From: Mesorhizobium sp. INR15
Lineage (GTDB): Bacteria > Pseudomonadota > Alphaproteobacteria > Rhizobiales > Rhizobiaceae
Direction: 5' to 3'
Length of the DNA stretch: 64,000 bases
Assembly (NCBI RefSeq): GCF_015500075.1
Contig: NZ_CP045499.1
Coordinates: 124,001-188,000 of the forward strand
In this document: in pieces, positions 35,583 through 45,641 of the stretch
How the letters are laid out: every line of letters starts with the position of its first letter
Numbering within the stretch: the stretch's first letter is position 1
The notes under the pieces: model-generated
Database searches by the model: none
Told to the model about the DNA's origin: nothing
The model's input: only the letters and a program-made list of their open reading frames with translations
Made by a program: the position numbers and the translations under genes

Positions 35583-35720
35583 ATTGCCCAGGCGGCGGTG
35601 CCTCCCTTGGCGCATTACTACTGCAACGTTTTGGCGCCTGCGGGGCACTGGCGACGCTCTCCGGCCCTAGCCTGATCAAAGTCGCATTGGGATGGCTGGT
35701 ACTCAACCAAGGGTGTAGAT
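35583..35720 (+). pseudogene. Possible membrane transporter fragment
   Basis: In one frame the stretch reads SLGALLLQRFGACGALATLS and then IKVALGWLVLN, resembling the last helices of a major-facilitator permease. It is too short for a firm call. The rest of 35528-35854 shows nothing recognisable. Confidence 0.25.
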
Positions 35721-35854
35721 TTCATTACCATAGCGTCTCGTCCCAGAGTTGACCCAAACCGACCAGCTTTTTGGTCAGAGAGTTGGGTGGCGGCACCATA
35801 TGGAGGCTGCACTGTGCTCTACGATGCAGCTAGCCGCGTATTTCGCCGCTCTGG

Positions 35855-37006
35855 CTAACTTCGCGGCTGTGGTCCCAGCTTCCTGATTTTGGCGGCGATC
35901 GCGTGCGCCTGAATCCGTGCATTGGCAAAGCAGCCGCGAATGTTGGGCCGCATTCCCGTAAACCAGAGGCCGGGCAATTTCGGATCAGTCATGCCGCTAT
36001 TGAACAGCGGAACGCCTCTACCATCGAGGACGCCAAGTTTGCCGACCAAGTGCTCAAGCCCCGGCCTGTAGCCGGTCGCGGCGATCACAACATCCGGATA
36101 GACTGACGACCCGTCCGCCAGGATCACGCTGTCGCGGGTAAACTCACGAACCGTCGGCAGCACAATGATTTTCCCGTTCTTGATGGCGTGCACGGCGCCA
36201 TCATCAGTCGCGATTGCGATGTTTTCGGAGGCCAGGCGGCTCACCCCGCCGGAGGAGGGTACCGCCATACCGAGCCTTCGCAGGTCGCCGAAGGCGATAC
36301 GCTGAAGGCCCGTTATCACCGCATCCGCGAGCCACAATGGCAATCTGGCGATGATCGGCGAAAGCCTGTGCACTGCAATTTTCCCAATTCGTTTGGGCAA
36401 GATCGCGGGGGCAGTGCGCGCAGACAACCAGATTCTTGTGGCATTGACACCCGCCAGGTGGTTGAGCGCATCGAAACCCGAGTTGCCGGCGCCGACGACA
36501 AGCACCTTTTTCCCCACGTAGTCCTTCGCATCTCCAAAATCCGCCGAATGGATGATCCGGCCGGTGAATTCCATCGTCCCTTTCCACTCCGGAATGTATG
36601 GCTGTCGATCGCGCCCGGTGGCGACGACGACGTGACGGGTCAGGCGGAAGCCGGTGTTGGTCTGCACGGCCCAATGATCGCCGTTGAACATGATCTCATC
36701 AACGGCCACACCAGCCTCCACCGGCAGCCTGTGGGTGTCGGTGAATTCCTTCAGATGACGGATGACCGCATGTTTCGAGGGAAAGGCCGGTGTTCCCTCC
36801 GGATAGGCAACGCCGGGAAGCGTTGACAGGTCGCGGTGTGAATTCAGGTGCAGGTGCTTGTGGCGCCTGCGCCAAGGTTCACCGAGGACATCCTCCTTCT
36901 CGATGATCTGGACCGCCACCCCGGCCTTTACCAGCGCATGTGCGACAGCCAAGCCCGCCGCGCCGGCGCCGATCACTGTAGCACCCTCAAAGACAGCTTC
37001 TTTCAC
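35855..37006 (-). CDS. Flavin-containing monooxygenase-like NAD(P)/FAD oxidoreductase
   Basis: About 383 residues from GTG 37006, overlapping the chrA stop by GTGA. The FAD motif ATVIGAGAAGLAVAHAL and second dinucleotide motif KKVLVVGAGNSGFDALNHL are present, as are VATGRDRQPYIPEWKG and VVIAATGYRPGLEHL. These fit the FMO-like/TrxB-like family sometimes called putative flavoproteins of potassium transport. Coupling to chrA suggests a joint role in chromate or oxidative stress; the substrate is unknown. Confidence 0.8.
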   Translation of the reverse strand: MKEAVFEGATVIGAGAAGLAVAHALVKAGVAVQIIEKEDVLGEPWRRRHKHLHLNSHRDLSTLPGVAYPEGTPAFPSKHAVIRHLKEFTDTHRLPVEAGVAVDEIMFNGDHWAVQTNTGFRLTRHVVVATGRDRQPYIPEWKGTMEFTGRIIHSADFGDAKDYVGKKVLVVGAGNSGFDALNHLAGVNATRIWLSARTAPAILPKRIGKIAVHRLSPIIARLPLWLADAVITGLQRIAFGDLRRLGMAVPSSGGVSRLASENIAIATDDGAVHAIKNGKIIVLPTVREFTRDSVILADGSSVYPDVVIAATGYRPGLEHLVGKLGVLDGRGVPLFNSGMTDPKLPGLWFTGMRPNIRGCFANARIQAHAIAAKIRKLGPQPRS

Positions 37007-38184
37007 GCCAGCACCGCGCCTCCGATCGCGCACAGGATGACGACGAGCCATGGCGGGAACCGCCACAGGAATAGAAGCAGGAAGGCCACGGCGGCAAGGA
37101 CGAAATCACGTTCATTCATAATCCCCGAGGTCCACACCGGGTAATATAGAGCTGCCAGCAGAAGCCCGACGACCGCAGCATTGACCCCAGCCAGAACGGC
37201 CTGCGCGATGGGTTTGCGACGCAAGGCATCCCAGAACGGCACGGTGCCGACGATGAGCAGCATCGACGGTAGAAATATCGCCACGGTGCAAAGGGCCGCC
37301 CCCAGCCATCCGTTGCCATTCGCCCCGACCATCGCGCCGAGATAGGCCGCGAAGGTGAACAGCGGCCCAGGCACCGCTTGAGCCGCACCGTAACCTGCCA
37401 GGAAGGTATCATTGGTCATCAAGCCGGTGCCGACGACATCGGCTTGCAGCAGCGGCAGCACGACATGGCCGCCGCCAAAAACCAGCGACCCGGCCCTGAA
37501 GAATGCGGCCACCAGCTGGACGGCCTGGTTGTGCGTGGCCGCCGCGAGGAAGGGCAGGCCGATGAGCAGCGCGAAGAACAGGGCAAGGGCGCCAATGGCC
37601 ACAGAGCGGGAACCGAATGCAGGCATATCCTCGATGTCGTTTCTGACTTCGCGGTGCAGAAAAATGAGACCGAACAGCCCTCCCATCATGATTGCGGAGA
37701 CCTGGCCCCACGCTCCGGGTAAGGCGGTGACAAGCACGGCGCCGGCGACCGCCACAGATGCCCGCATGCGGTCTGGTGCCAGCGACCGCGCCATGCCGAG
37801 GACCGCGAGCGCGACCACGGCGACAGCCGCGACCTTGAGGCCATGGAGCGAGCCTGATCCGGCAATATCGCCCCATTGGCTGACGCCGTAGGCAAACAGC
37901 GTCATGGCGATGGCCGACGGGAGCGTGAAGCCGATCCATGCGGCGAGCAATCCCGCATAGCCTGCCCGCAGCAAACCGATGGCCATCCCGACCTGACTGG
38001 AGGCGGGACCGGGCAAAAACTGGCACATCGCGACCAGGTTCGCATAAGTCGCTTCGGTCAGCCATTTTCGCCGTTCAACGAAATCGGCGCGAAAATATCC
38101 CAAATGGGCAACAGGACCGCCGAACGCGGTCAAACCCTGACGAAGAAAGGCCAGAAACACTTCGAGCAAACGACTGGACTGCAT
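37003..38184 (-). CDS. chrA: Chromate transporter ChrA
   Basis: A 393-residue two-domain CHR-family carrier with about 10-12 membrane helices. Each half has the family motif: FGGPVAHLGYFRADFVERRK with QFLPGPASSQVGM in the first, FGGGHVVLPLL with GYGAAQAVPGPLFTFAAYLG in the second. It exports chromate, driven by the membrane potential. The gene starts the leftward chrA-flavoprotein pair. Confidence 0.95.
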   Translation of the reverse strand: MQSSRLLEVFLAFLRQGLTAFGGPVAHLGYFRADFVERRKWLTEATYANLVAMCQFLPGPASSQVGMAIGLLRAGYAGLLAAWIGFTLPSAIAMTLFAYGVSQWGDIAGSGSLHGLKVAAVAVVALAVLGMARSLAPDRMRASVAVAGAVLVTALPGAWGQVSAIMMGGLFGLIFLHREVRNDIEDMPAFGSRSVAIGALALFFALLIGLPFLAAATHNQAVQLVAAFFRAGSLVFGGGHVVLPLLQADVVGTGLMTNDTFLAGYGAAQAVPGPLFTFAAYLGAMVGANGNGWLGAALCTVAIFLPSMLLIVGTVPFWDALRRKPIAQAVLAGVNAAVVGLLLAALYYPVWTSGIMNERDFVLAAVAFLLLFLWRFPPWLVVILCAIGGAVLA

Positions 38185-38250
38185 ATGGCGCTAATACATA
38201 CCCCTTGAAGGGAGGCATAGCATATTCGATGGAATGCGCAGGCGATTGCT

Positions 38251-39046
38251 TTGGTTTTGTTGCAAACTTGGGTGGAGGCGCGAGAAGATCGTCCACTTGG
38301 CGGATTTCAGGTGGCGATCGCCTCAAATTGCTCCTTGAGCGAAGGATTTGGATTGAAGGCGAAGCGGCCTTGTCCTTTTCGCATCATGTGAACCATCTCG
38401 ATGCCGGCCAATGTAGCGGCCGCAGCGGCGAACGCCTTGAAGCCCAACATTGGTCGTACCCGCCGCTTGATGCGGCGGTGGTCCTGTTCGATCCGATTAT
38501 TCAGGTATTTACTCTTGCGGATCCGGATCGGCTTCAGCCTGCGCCGGGAGCCATCCTGCAGCCCTCCAGATTGGTCTGGCTACCGTCGATAACGACGCGG
38601 TCGGGCCGGCCGTGACGTGCCAGCGCTTTTCTGAAGAACCGCTTGGCCGACGGCAGGTCACGCTGCTCGCTGAAGAAAAATTCAACTGTATCGCCGACGC
38701 TGTCGATGGCGCGATAGCGATACATCCATTGGCTGCGGACCTTGATGTAGGTCTCGTCGACATGCCATTGCTGGTCACGCTACGCTTGCGTCGGTTGAAA
38801 CGCTCCAGCAATGGCGGTGCGAAACGAATGGTCCAGCGGTGAATAGTCGTGTGGTCGACGGCGATGCCCCGCTCGGCCATCATCTCCTCCAGATCACGCA
38901 AGCTCAGCCTGTAGGCCAGGTACCAGCGTACGCAGAGCAGGATTACCGACTGGTCGAACTGGCGGCCCTTGAACATTCGATCCTCCCGAAATGTCGAAGG
39001 GGCTTGCCAAAGCGCTGGTAATCAAAACCTTGCAACACAACGATCG
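38251..39046 (-). mobile_element. IS6-family insertion sequence, degenerate
   Basis: The left end GGTTTTGTTGCAAA and the right end with TTGCAACACAA resemble the IS6/IS26-type termini (GG...TTTGTTGCAAA). Between them lies a broken transposase. The exact ends and any duplication could not be fixed. Confidence 0.65.
38308..38976 (-). pseudogene. IS6-family transposase, frameshifted
   Basis: Three frames join to form it: GRQFDQSVILLCVRWYLAYR and DHTTIHRWTIRFAPPLLERF (N-terminal HTH), then MYRYRAIDSVGDTVEFFFSE and RHGRPDRVVIDGSQTN (two catalytic D), then KYLNNRIEQDHRRIKRRVRP (catalytic E) and LGFKAFAAAAATLAGIEMVH. Two frameshifts interrupt it. Confidence 0.85.
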
Positions 39047-39210
39047 AACTCGGCGATCGTCTGGATGTCGCCGTCCTCAAGCTCGGCGCTCGGCAGGACG
39101 CCGTACTCACCGTCGACCTGGAACAGCGTGACTGGGACCATCAGGGTACGGGAGAGCTGGTAGGCGTGGTTCTGTGTGCCCACACCTGCAAAGCCGATCT
39201 TGCCACTCTA
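39030..39210 (-). pseudogene. Unrecognised gene fragment cut by the IS6 element
   Basis: The leftward frame reads KIGFAGVGTQNHAYQLSRTL and DGEYGVLPSAELEDGDIQTI without stops until the IS. It looks like real coding sequence downstream of the XRE gene, now truncated. I cannot name the family. Confidence 0.35.
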
Positions 39211-39268
39211 CATGCGGCCGGCTCTGCTTGCGGGCGTGGCTGCGGCGCGGCGATCAAGGAGAGATCCA

Positions 39269-40129
39269 TCACACTATGCTGTCGCGGAGCTTGGCAATAT
39301 GCTGGGCCACATCGCGCGCGTCGATTTCCGCCTCGCGAAGCAGCCAATCGAAGTGCTCCGTCAACGAACGAACCCGCCTGGCTTCGCGAAAGGCGAGATA
39401 GAAGCGCCCTACATAAATCACGCCAACCAGTGGCCCGAACACTGTGACGGGCGCACTGTACACCCGACGCGCATCGAATAGGAACAAGCGCAGTGTTGGA
39501 TAGTACTCCTTGCAGCGCGCCGCCAGCAGCGCCAATTGCTCGCGCCGGAATTCTGCTCCAAGCCCGCGCCAATAGCCTGCACCGGCGGCAAACGCGTCGA
39601 GCTCACCGATTGACATCGCCAGCTCGAAATCCGACGTACCAGCGTTCAGTTCCGCCACGCGATCGCGCATCGCACCGATCGCCTGATCTGGTGTCTGGCC
39701 AAGCGAGGCGGCATATTCCCAGCGCATCACGGCCTCGGTTTTGAGGAAGTCAGGTATCGAGGCAGGCACATGCCTGATCTTGTAACCGGCTGCCTCACGC
39801 TGCCATGCAAGCAATTGCGCATCCACTACCGTGCGCGATGCCTCGCTCAGGCTGACTGCGGCGTCGAGCAGTTCACCCGGGCGTTCCGGCCGATCAGTCA
39901 GGCTTAGCAACCAGTCGCTACTGACACCGAGCGCCTGCGCGCAATCTGCAGCCAGATGCGCGTTCGGTAGTCGCGGCTCGGCGGCGACGAGAAGCTGCGA
40001 GATGGTCGAGCGATCCGCCCCTGTCGCTCGCGCCAGGCCACTCTGCGACATCTCGGCTAGTGCCATCGCTGCGGCAAGGCGAGATCGAAACGCGGCGGTC
40101 CGAGCGCGTTTGTCGATTCTACTAATCAT
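39269..40129 (-). CDS. XRE-family regulator with C-terminal sensor-like domain
   Basis: A 286-residue protein. N-terminal Cro/CI HTH (RLAAAMALAEMSQSGLARAT, then GADRSTISQLL) with a ~200-residue C-terminal domain (YPTLRLFLFDARRVYSAPVT and FGPLVGVIYVGRFYLAFREA) resembling a PAS/DUF-type ligand region found in rhizobial XRE proteins. Its target and signal are unknown. A damaged gene follows downstream before IS6. Confidence 0.7.
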   Translation of the reverse strand: MISRIDKRARTAAFRSRLAAAMALAEMSQSGLARATGADRSTISQLLVAAEPRLPNAHLAADCAQALGVSSDWLLSLTDRPERPGELLDAAVSLSEASRTVVDAQLLAWQREAAGYKIRHVPASIPDFLKTEAVMRWEYAASLGQTPDQAIGAMRDRVAELNAGTSDFELAMSIGELDAFAAGAGYWRGLGAEFRREQLALLAARCKEYYPTLRLFLFDARRVYSAPVTVFGPLVGVIYVGRFYLAFREARRVRSLTEHFDWLLREAEIDARDVAQHIAKLRDSIV

Positions 40130-40236
40130 TGTGGGACATTATCATCCATTGGGATAAAATGCAGCGGAAATACCGAATTCTCCACCGCCCGCTCAGGTGA
40201 TAGCCAATGCAGCAGCATTTATAGCAGTGGAATGAA

Positions 40237-40437
40237 ATGGACACGAAACGGCGCACCATCATCAAGGCAATCACGTACCAACTGATGGGGTTGGTGGTGA
40301 TGACCGCGCTTGGCACGATTTTCACCGGCTCTGCGGGAGTCGGCGGGACGTTGGCTCTGGTCTCGGCGACAATCGGGGCGCTGGGTTACGTTTTGCATGA
40401 AAACCTATGGGCGATGGTCCGCTGGGGCCGTCAGTAA
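40237..40437 (+). CDS. DUF2061 membrane protein
   Basis: A 66-residue two-helix membrane protein (RRTIIKAITYQLMGLVVMTA and ATIGALGYVLHENLWAMVRW), matching DUF2061 along its whole length. Function unknown. It stands alone between the XRE gene and the RND operon. Confidence 0.85.
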   Translation: MDTKRRTIIKAITYQLMGLVVMTALGTIFTGSAGVGGTLALVSATIGALGYVLHENLWAMVRWGRQ

Positions 40438-40607
40438 TACGCGCCTGCCAATTCCGGTCATTTCGGTGAGGCTTGCGGAAGATCATCGGAACGCCAGGCT
40501 TGTACTGTCGTTGCCAAAACCGCGAGCGTAGCGGTCGTTCCGTTCATATCGCCTTTCTCGAAATCTCCCTCTTTCTGCGCCATAATGTTGGTGACATGCG
40601 CGAAGCA

Positions 40608-43600
40608 TCAGCTTGCCCAGAAATCTGGCGAGCGCCGGATGCAGGTGTCACTCCGCTTCTGTCGGGCGATCGCCCGACGGCGGACCAAGACGTAGAACAC
40701 CGGTGTGAGCACTAGCCCGAACAGCGTGACGCCAAGCATGCCGGCGAACACGGCAATTCCCATGACATGCCGCATCTCGGCACCGGCCCCCGTTGCGATC
40801 ACAAGCGGCACGACACCGGCGATGAAGGCGAGCGAGGTCATCAGGATCGGCCGCAGGCGAAGCCGGGCTGCTTCAAGCACGGCGTTCAATGGATCGACGC
40901 CTTCATCTTCCTTCGCTCTGGCGAACTCGACGATCAGGATCGCATTTTTGGCGGCGAGCCCCACGAGCACGACGAAGCCGATCTGCGTAAAAATGTTGTT
41001 GTCACCTCCCGTAAACCAGACGCCGGCAATCGCGGAAAGCAGCGCCATCGGAGCGATCAGCAACACAGCGAACGGCAATGACCAACTGTTGTACTGCGCC
41101 GCGAGAATCAGAAACGCGAGCAGAACTGACAGTGGGAAGACGTACATGGCCGTATTTCCGGCTTGTTTCTCCTGATAGGCGAGTTCCGTCCACTCGAAGG
41201 CCATGCCGGTTGGTAACGTTTCCGATGCGATCCGTTCGATGGCGGTGGTCGCTTGCCCGAACGAATATCCGGGCGCCGGGCCGCCGCTGATATCGGCTGA
41301 CGGGAAACCGTTATAATGCATGACGCGATCCGGCCCCGAACTGTGCTTGATGGTCAGCAAGGCCGACAACGGAATCATTTCGCCCGCCGCGTTACGCACC
41401 TTCAGCCGGCCGATGTCCTCCGGCTGCATACGGAATGGCGCGTCCGCCTGGACCATCACGCGGTAGGTGCGACCGAATCGATTGAAGTCGTTCGCATAGA
41501 GCGAGCCAAGGTTAACCTGCAGCGTCTCGAAGATCGTGTTGAGCGGCACCCCCTGCGACTTAGCCTTCACCCGGTCGATGTCCACCTGGATCTGCGGAGC
41601 ATTCACCTGGAAGCTCGCGAGCATGCCAGCCAGTTCAGGTGTTTGCATCGCTTTGCCCATGATCGTGCCCTGCGCCTGCGCGAGGGCCTCGAAGCCGAGC
41701 CCCGCCCGATCCTCGATCTGGAACTTGAAACCGCCGGTCGAGCCGAGGCCCGGAACAGGTGGCGGCGGGAAGATGCCGGTAAAGCCATCGGGGATCTGGC
41801 TGAACTTGCCCATCAAGCGATCCGCGATCGCGAAAGCGGACAAGGAAGGATCCTTGCGCTCTTCAAAAGGCTTGAGCATCGTGAACATTACGGCGGCGTT
41901 GGGAATGTTGACCATACCGTTGACCGAGAGCCCCGGAAACGCGACGACACTTTCCACGCCCGGTTCGGCAAGCGCGATCTCCGACATTTTCTTGACGACT
42001 GCCTCGGTGCGATCCAGCGAGGCTCCGGTCGGAAGTTGAGCAATGCCGACAAGGTAATACTTGTCCTGAGCCGGGACGAACCCGTTGGGCACGGCCTGGA
42101 AACCCATCCATGTCATGCCGACCAGACCGGCATAGACAAGCAAGACGAGCACGCTGAACCTCACGGCGCGGCGCACCGTCCAGACATAGGCATTCGAGGC
42201 GCTGTCGAAGAAGCGGTTAAACAGCCGGAAGAACCAGCCGAACAAACCGTCGATCACGCGGGTCAAGAGATCGCGCTTCACCTTTCCGTGGTGCGGCCTC
42301 AGGAGCACGCCTGCAAGTGCGGGAGAAAGCGTAAGAGAGTTGACCGCCGACAGGATGGTGGAGATTGCGATCGTGAGAGCGAACTGCCTATAGAACTCCC
42401 CTTGCAGGCCGGTCAGGAATGCCGAGGGAATGAACACGGCCGACAGCACCGAAGTAATGGCGATAATCGGCCCGGTCACTTCGTCCATGGCCTTGCGCGC
42501 TGCCTCCTTCGGCGTTTCGCCGAGCGCGATGTGACGCTCGACGTTCTCAACGACCACGATGGCGTCATCGACCACGATACCGATCGAGAGCACGAGCCCG
42601 AACAACGACAGCGTGTTCAGCGAGAAGCCGAACATGTACATGAGGGCGAATGTGCCGACCAACGATACTGGCACGGCAACCAGCGGGATGATCGAAGCAC
42701 GCCAGGTTTGAAGGAAGAGCACGACCACGAGTACGACCAGCGCGATGGCTTCGAGCAGCGTCATCACCACGGCTTCCAGAGAAGCCTTGACGAAGACCGT
42801 AGGGTCGTAGGCGATGCGATACTCTATACCCTCGGGAAAACCTTTCTGTAGTTCCTCCATGGTGCCGCGAATGGCGCTCGACACGTCGAGCGCGTTGGCG
42901 CCGGGGCTCTGGATGATCTGCATCGCCAGCGCCGGCTTGCCGTCAAGAAGACTGCGCAGGGCGTAGGAGTCCGCACCAAGTTCGATACGGGCAATATCCA
43001 GCAGACGGGTGACTTGGCCATCAGTGCCCGTCTTGACGACGATGTCGCCGAACTGCTCCTCGTTCGAAAGCCTGCCAAGGGTGTTGACCGTGACCTGAAA
43101 CGCGGCCGAGGCTTCCGGCTGCTGGCCAACCGAGCCGGCGGCCACCTGGACGTTCTGCTCCTGAATTGCCGCCACCACGTCGGAGGCGGTCAGACCGCGC
43201 GCCGCCACCTTGGCCGGATCGAGCCAGATCCGCATCGAATATTCGCCAGCACCCCAGACCAGCACATCACCCACACCTGGCAGGCGCGCAAGCTGGTCGC
43301 GCACCTGCAAAGTGGCGAAGTTCGACAGGTAGAGAGGATCGTAGCGATCGTCGGGCGAGACGAGATGGACGACCATCAGGATGTCGGGCGAGGTCTTCTG
43401 CGTCACGACGCCAATGCGCTGCACTTCCTGCGGCAGACGCGGAAGCACCCGCGAGACGCGGTTCTGCACCTGGATCTGCGCCATGTCGGGATCGGTGCCC
43501 TGCTGAAAGGTCACCGTCAGCGTCATGCGTCCGTCGGTCGCGGCCTGCGAGCTCATATAGAGCATATTTTCGACGCCGTTGATCGCCTGCTCAAGCGGTG

Positions 43601-43793
43601 CGGCAACCGTTTCGGCGATCACCTCGGGATTAGCGCCGGGATAGCTTGCCGTTACCTGCACTGTCGGTGGGGTAACCTGGGGATACTCGCTCAACGGCAG
43701 CTTCAGTAGCGTCAGGCCACCGGCGATCAGCATCAAGACAGACAGAACGACCGCAAAGATCGGGCGGTCGGCGAAAAAGCGCGGAATATTCAT
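40608..43793 (-). CDS. RND efflux pump inner-membrane transporter (HAE1 type)
   Basis: A 1061-residue AcrB/MexB-like proton antiporter. It begins MNIPRFFADRPIFAVVLSVL, has the paired aspartates of helix 4 in SIGIVVDDAIVVVENVERH, the inner duplicated half starting near residue 540 and the FAGMLGVTLFGLVLTPVFYV end of helix 12. Sequence type is hydrophobe/amphiphile exporter (HAE1), not the CusA heavy-metal type. Its start overlaps the adaptor gene by four bases. A CueR-type box upstream nevertheless predicts copper control. No outer-membrane channel gene is adjacent. Confidence 0.95.
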   Translation of the reverse strand: MNIPRFFADRPIFAVVLSVLMLIAGGLTLLKLPLSEYPQVTPPTVQVTASYPGANPEVIAETVAAPLEQAINGVENMLYMSSQAATDGRMTLTVTFQQGTDPDMAQIQVQNRVSRVLPRLPQEVQRIGVVTQKTSPDILMVVHLVSPDDRYDPLYLSNFATLQVRDQLARLPGVGDVLVWGAGEYSMRIWLDPAKVAARGLTASDVVAAIQEQNVQVAAGSVGQQPEASAAFQVTVNTLGRLSNEEQFGDIVVKTGTDGQVTRLLDIARIELGADSYALRSLLDGKPALAMQIIQSPGANALDVSSAIRGTMEELQKGFPEGIEYRIAYDPTVFVKASLEAVVMTLLEAIALVVLVVVLFLQTWRASIIPLVAVPVSLVGTFALMYMFGFSLNTLSLFGLVLSIGIVVDDAIVVVENVERHIALGETPKEAARKAMDEVTGPIIAITSVLSAVFIPSAFLTGLQGEFYRQFALTIAISTILSAVNSLTLSPALAGVLLRPHHGKVKRDLLTRVIDGLFGWFFRLFNRFFDSASNAYVWTVRRAVRFSVLVLLVYAGLVGMTWMGFQAVPNGFVPAQDKYYLVGIAQLPTGASLDRTEAVVKKMSEIALAEPGVESVVAFPGLSVNGMVNIPNAAVMFTMLKPFEERKDPSLSAFAIADRLMGKFSQIPDGFTGIFPPPPVPGLGSTGGFKFQIEDRAGLGFEALAQAQGTIMGKAMQTPELAGMLASFQVNAPQIQVDIDRVKAKSQGVPLNTIFETLQVNLGSLYANDFNRFGRTYRVMVQADAPFRMQPEDIGRLKVRNAAGEMIPLSALLTIKHSSGPDRVMHYNGFPSADISGGPAPGYSFGQATTAIERIASETLPTGMAFEWTELAYQEKQAGNTAMYVFPLSVLLAFLILAAQYNSWSLPFAVLLIAPMALLSAIAGVWFTGGDNNIFTQIGFVVLVGLAAKNAILIVEFARAKEDEGVDPLNAVLEAARLRLRPILMTSLAFIAGVVPLVIATGAGAEMRHVMGIAVFAGMLGVTLFGLVLTPVFYVLVRRRAIARQKRSDTCIRRSPDFWAS

Positions 43794-45043
43794 CGACGCG
43801 CCTCCTGCGTTTCAGCAGCAGCCCGGTTTTCATCGGCGGCTTGGTCGGGCAGCATCGAAACCATCTGCGGGGCCACCCGCATACCCGGACGGACCAGCCC
43901 TTTCACGATGATCTTCTCACCCGAATTGAGGCCGGCTGTGACGACACGCAGACCGTCGACCATGGGCCCGAGTTCGACCGGGCGGTATTCGGCCTTGTCC
44001 TCAGTTCCGAGGACCAGCACGTAGCGGTTACCTTGATCGATACCGATCGCCTGATCGTCGATGAGCACGGTCTGAACGGGCTCGGCGGTAACGAGGTTGA
44101 CCCGCGCAAAAAGGCCAGGCGCTAGCTGGCCATCAGGGTTCTTCACAACGGCTCGAGCGCGGATTGTCCCCGTGCTTCGGTCGACGCGATTGCCGAGAAA
44201 ATCGAATTCGCCCACGTGCGGGAAGCCGGCATCGGTCATCAGCCCCACCTGTACCGGTATCTTGCCGGCGGCCTTTCCACTTTCGATCGCCCGGGCACGT
44301 ACAACGAATTCGAGATAGGTGGCTTCGTCGATATCGAAATACACATAGAGAGGGTCGGTCGAGACGATCGTGGTGAGAAGTGTCGCAGCTCCGGCATTTC
44401 CGCCGGCGACAAGATTGCCTTCGGAGACCAGAACCCGGTCGACGCGCCCACCAATCGGAGCGGTGACGCGCGTGAAGGAAAGATCAAGTTCGGCGCCGGC
44501 TACAGATGCCTTCGCGATTTCGACCTGCGCCTGCCGCTGGCGGCGTGCGGTCTGCGCGTCATCGAAGGTCTTGCGCGATACGGTGCCTTTGGGCGCCAAC
44601 GTTTCGACGCGCTTAAAATCGATCTCGGCCTGATCGAGCAGAACCGCCGCCTGCTGCAACTGAGCCTTGGCGGCATCCAGTGCGGCCTGGAATGGCCTGG
44701 GGTCGATCTGGAACAGAAGCTGGCCCTGGCGCACAAGACCGCCTTCGGGAACGCTCACGGCGTCGATTGCGCCGCCGACACGTGGGCGAAGTTCGACGAC
44801 CTTGGTCGCCTCGAGATGGCCTGTAAACTCCACCGACAGCGCGACCTTGCGCGAGACTACCTCGGCGACCGGCACCTGTGGTACGGGCATTTCGTCCAGC
44901 TGGGCAGCAGCTTCGGGTACGGCAGTCGACGATACAAGCGCCAGAAGGCGGCTTGTATAGGGTTCCACTTCGTCGCGGTAGACCAAGGCGCCACCGGCAA
45001 TGACGACGGCTGCTAAGAGCAGGGTGGCGGCTTTCTTATTCAT
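43790..45043 (-). CDS. RND periplasmic adaptor (membrane fusion protein)
   Basis: A 417-residue AcrA/MexA-type adaptor with an N-terminal membrane anchor (MNKKAATLLLAAVVIAGGAL). The lipoyl/hairpin parts show VVELRPRVGGAIDAVSVPEG, QLLFQIDPRPFQAALDAAKA and RVTAPIGGRVDRVLVSEGNL. It links the inner-membrane transporter to an outer-membrane TolC-like protein. First gene of the operon, 68 bp after the CueR box. Confidence 0.95.
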   Translation of the reverse strand: MNKKAATLLLAAVVIAGGALVYRDEVEPYTSRLLALVSSTAVPEAAAQLDEMPVPQVPVAEVVSRKVALSVEFTGHLEATKVVELRPRVGGAIDAVSVPEGGLVRQGQLLFQIDPRPFQAALDAAKAQLQQAAVLLDQAEIDFKRVETLAPKGTVSRKTFDDAQTARRQRQAQVEIAKASVAGAELDLSFTRVTAPIGGRVDRVLVSEGNLVAGGNAGAATLLTTIVSTDPLYVYFDIDEATYLEFVVRARAIESGKAAGKIPVQVGLMTDAGFPHVGEFDFLGNRVDRSTGTIRARAVVKNPDGQLAPGLFARVNLVTAEPVQTVLIDDQAIGIDQGNRYVLVLGTEDKAEYRPVELGPMVDGLRVVTAGLNSGEKIIVKGLVRPGMRVAPQMVSMLPDQAADENRAAAETQEARR

Positions 45044-45110
45044 TCTCGTTCACTTTCATACGGGCGCGCGCTCCAGGCTCGCGGGAGACGGCGGCGGTAA
45101 ATGCTTGACG

Positions 45111-45141
45111 AAGGTGGGGCTTCCAACGATGGGAAGGTCAA
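45111..45141 (-). promoter_or_regulatory. CueR box and promoter of the RND operon
   Basis: Leftward, TTGACCTTCC-CATCGTT-GGAAGC is followed by CCCCACCTT. It differs from the copA2 box (48363-48393) at a single base over about 31 positions. It therefore predicts copper-dependent activation of the RND pair. Confidence 0.8.
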
Positions 45142-45641
45142 GGCCCTTAGAACGCTTTTTCCGAACAGGCCGCATCCATCCCGCTATGCGGCGGCCAACT
45201 GCATGCTTTACGTCGCCGACGTCGTTTGAATGAGAGGAGTTCGTCTCGGATGAGCGCCGTGGATCGGCTTTGCTACGAAGTGCTCCAGCAGGGTGGGAAG
45301 CCGCCAATCACGTGTGATTGGCGGCTTCCCTGACACGATTAGTCAATGGCTTTCGGCCGGGACCGGCGGACGCAAAGGCAAGCCTTCGTCCCGGCTATGA
45401 GTGACGCGCGGGGAAGATCGCCGTCGGCGTCAGAAACGAGAGAGAATTCTTGACCTGCGTCGAGATATGTAAGGAGGCAGGCCTTATCGCCATCTCTGTT
45501 AAAGATGCGGGCCATACAGTGTTCGACCAACCAACCTATACCGTCGGGGCGGTCGGCCCATGCTACAACCGAGACCTCCCAAGACGATGTCACGCACGCT
45601 TGAGACTGTTCGAGGCTGGCAAGCACGAAGCGAGTAGCCGC
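45142..45641. other. Gene-free stretch with a long palindrome
   Basis: No supported gene. The leftward frame 45339-45626 starts with GTG without a ribosome site and matches nothing I know. The stretch contains the hairpin at 45295-45330. Confidence 0.4.
45295..45330. terminator. Perfect 17-bp-arm palindrome
   Basis: GGGAAGCCGCCAATCAC and GTGATTGGCGGCTTCCC flank two bases, a perfect inverted repeat. No T-tract follows on either side. It may act as a bidirectional terminator or be the scar of a small element. Confidence 0.45.

Noticed and set aside
41316..42851. A 511-codon rightward open frame inside the RND gene
   Set aside because: It is antisense to the conserved transporter, is extremely rich in Arg/His/Asp and lacks any domain.
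45339..45626. A 95-codon leftward open frame between the RND operon and the S9-peptidase remnant
   Set aside because: GTG start without ribosome site, no conserved feature, and it lies directly after a truncated gene.
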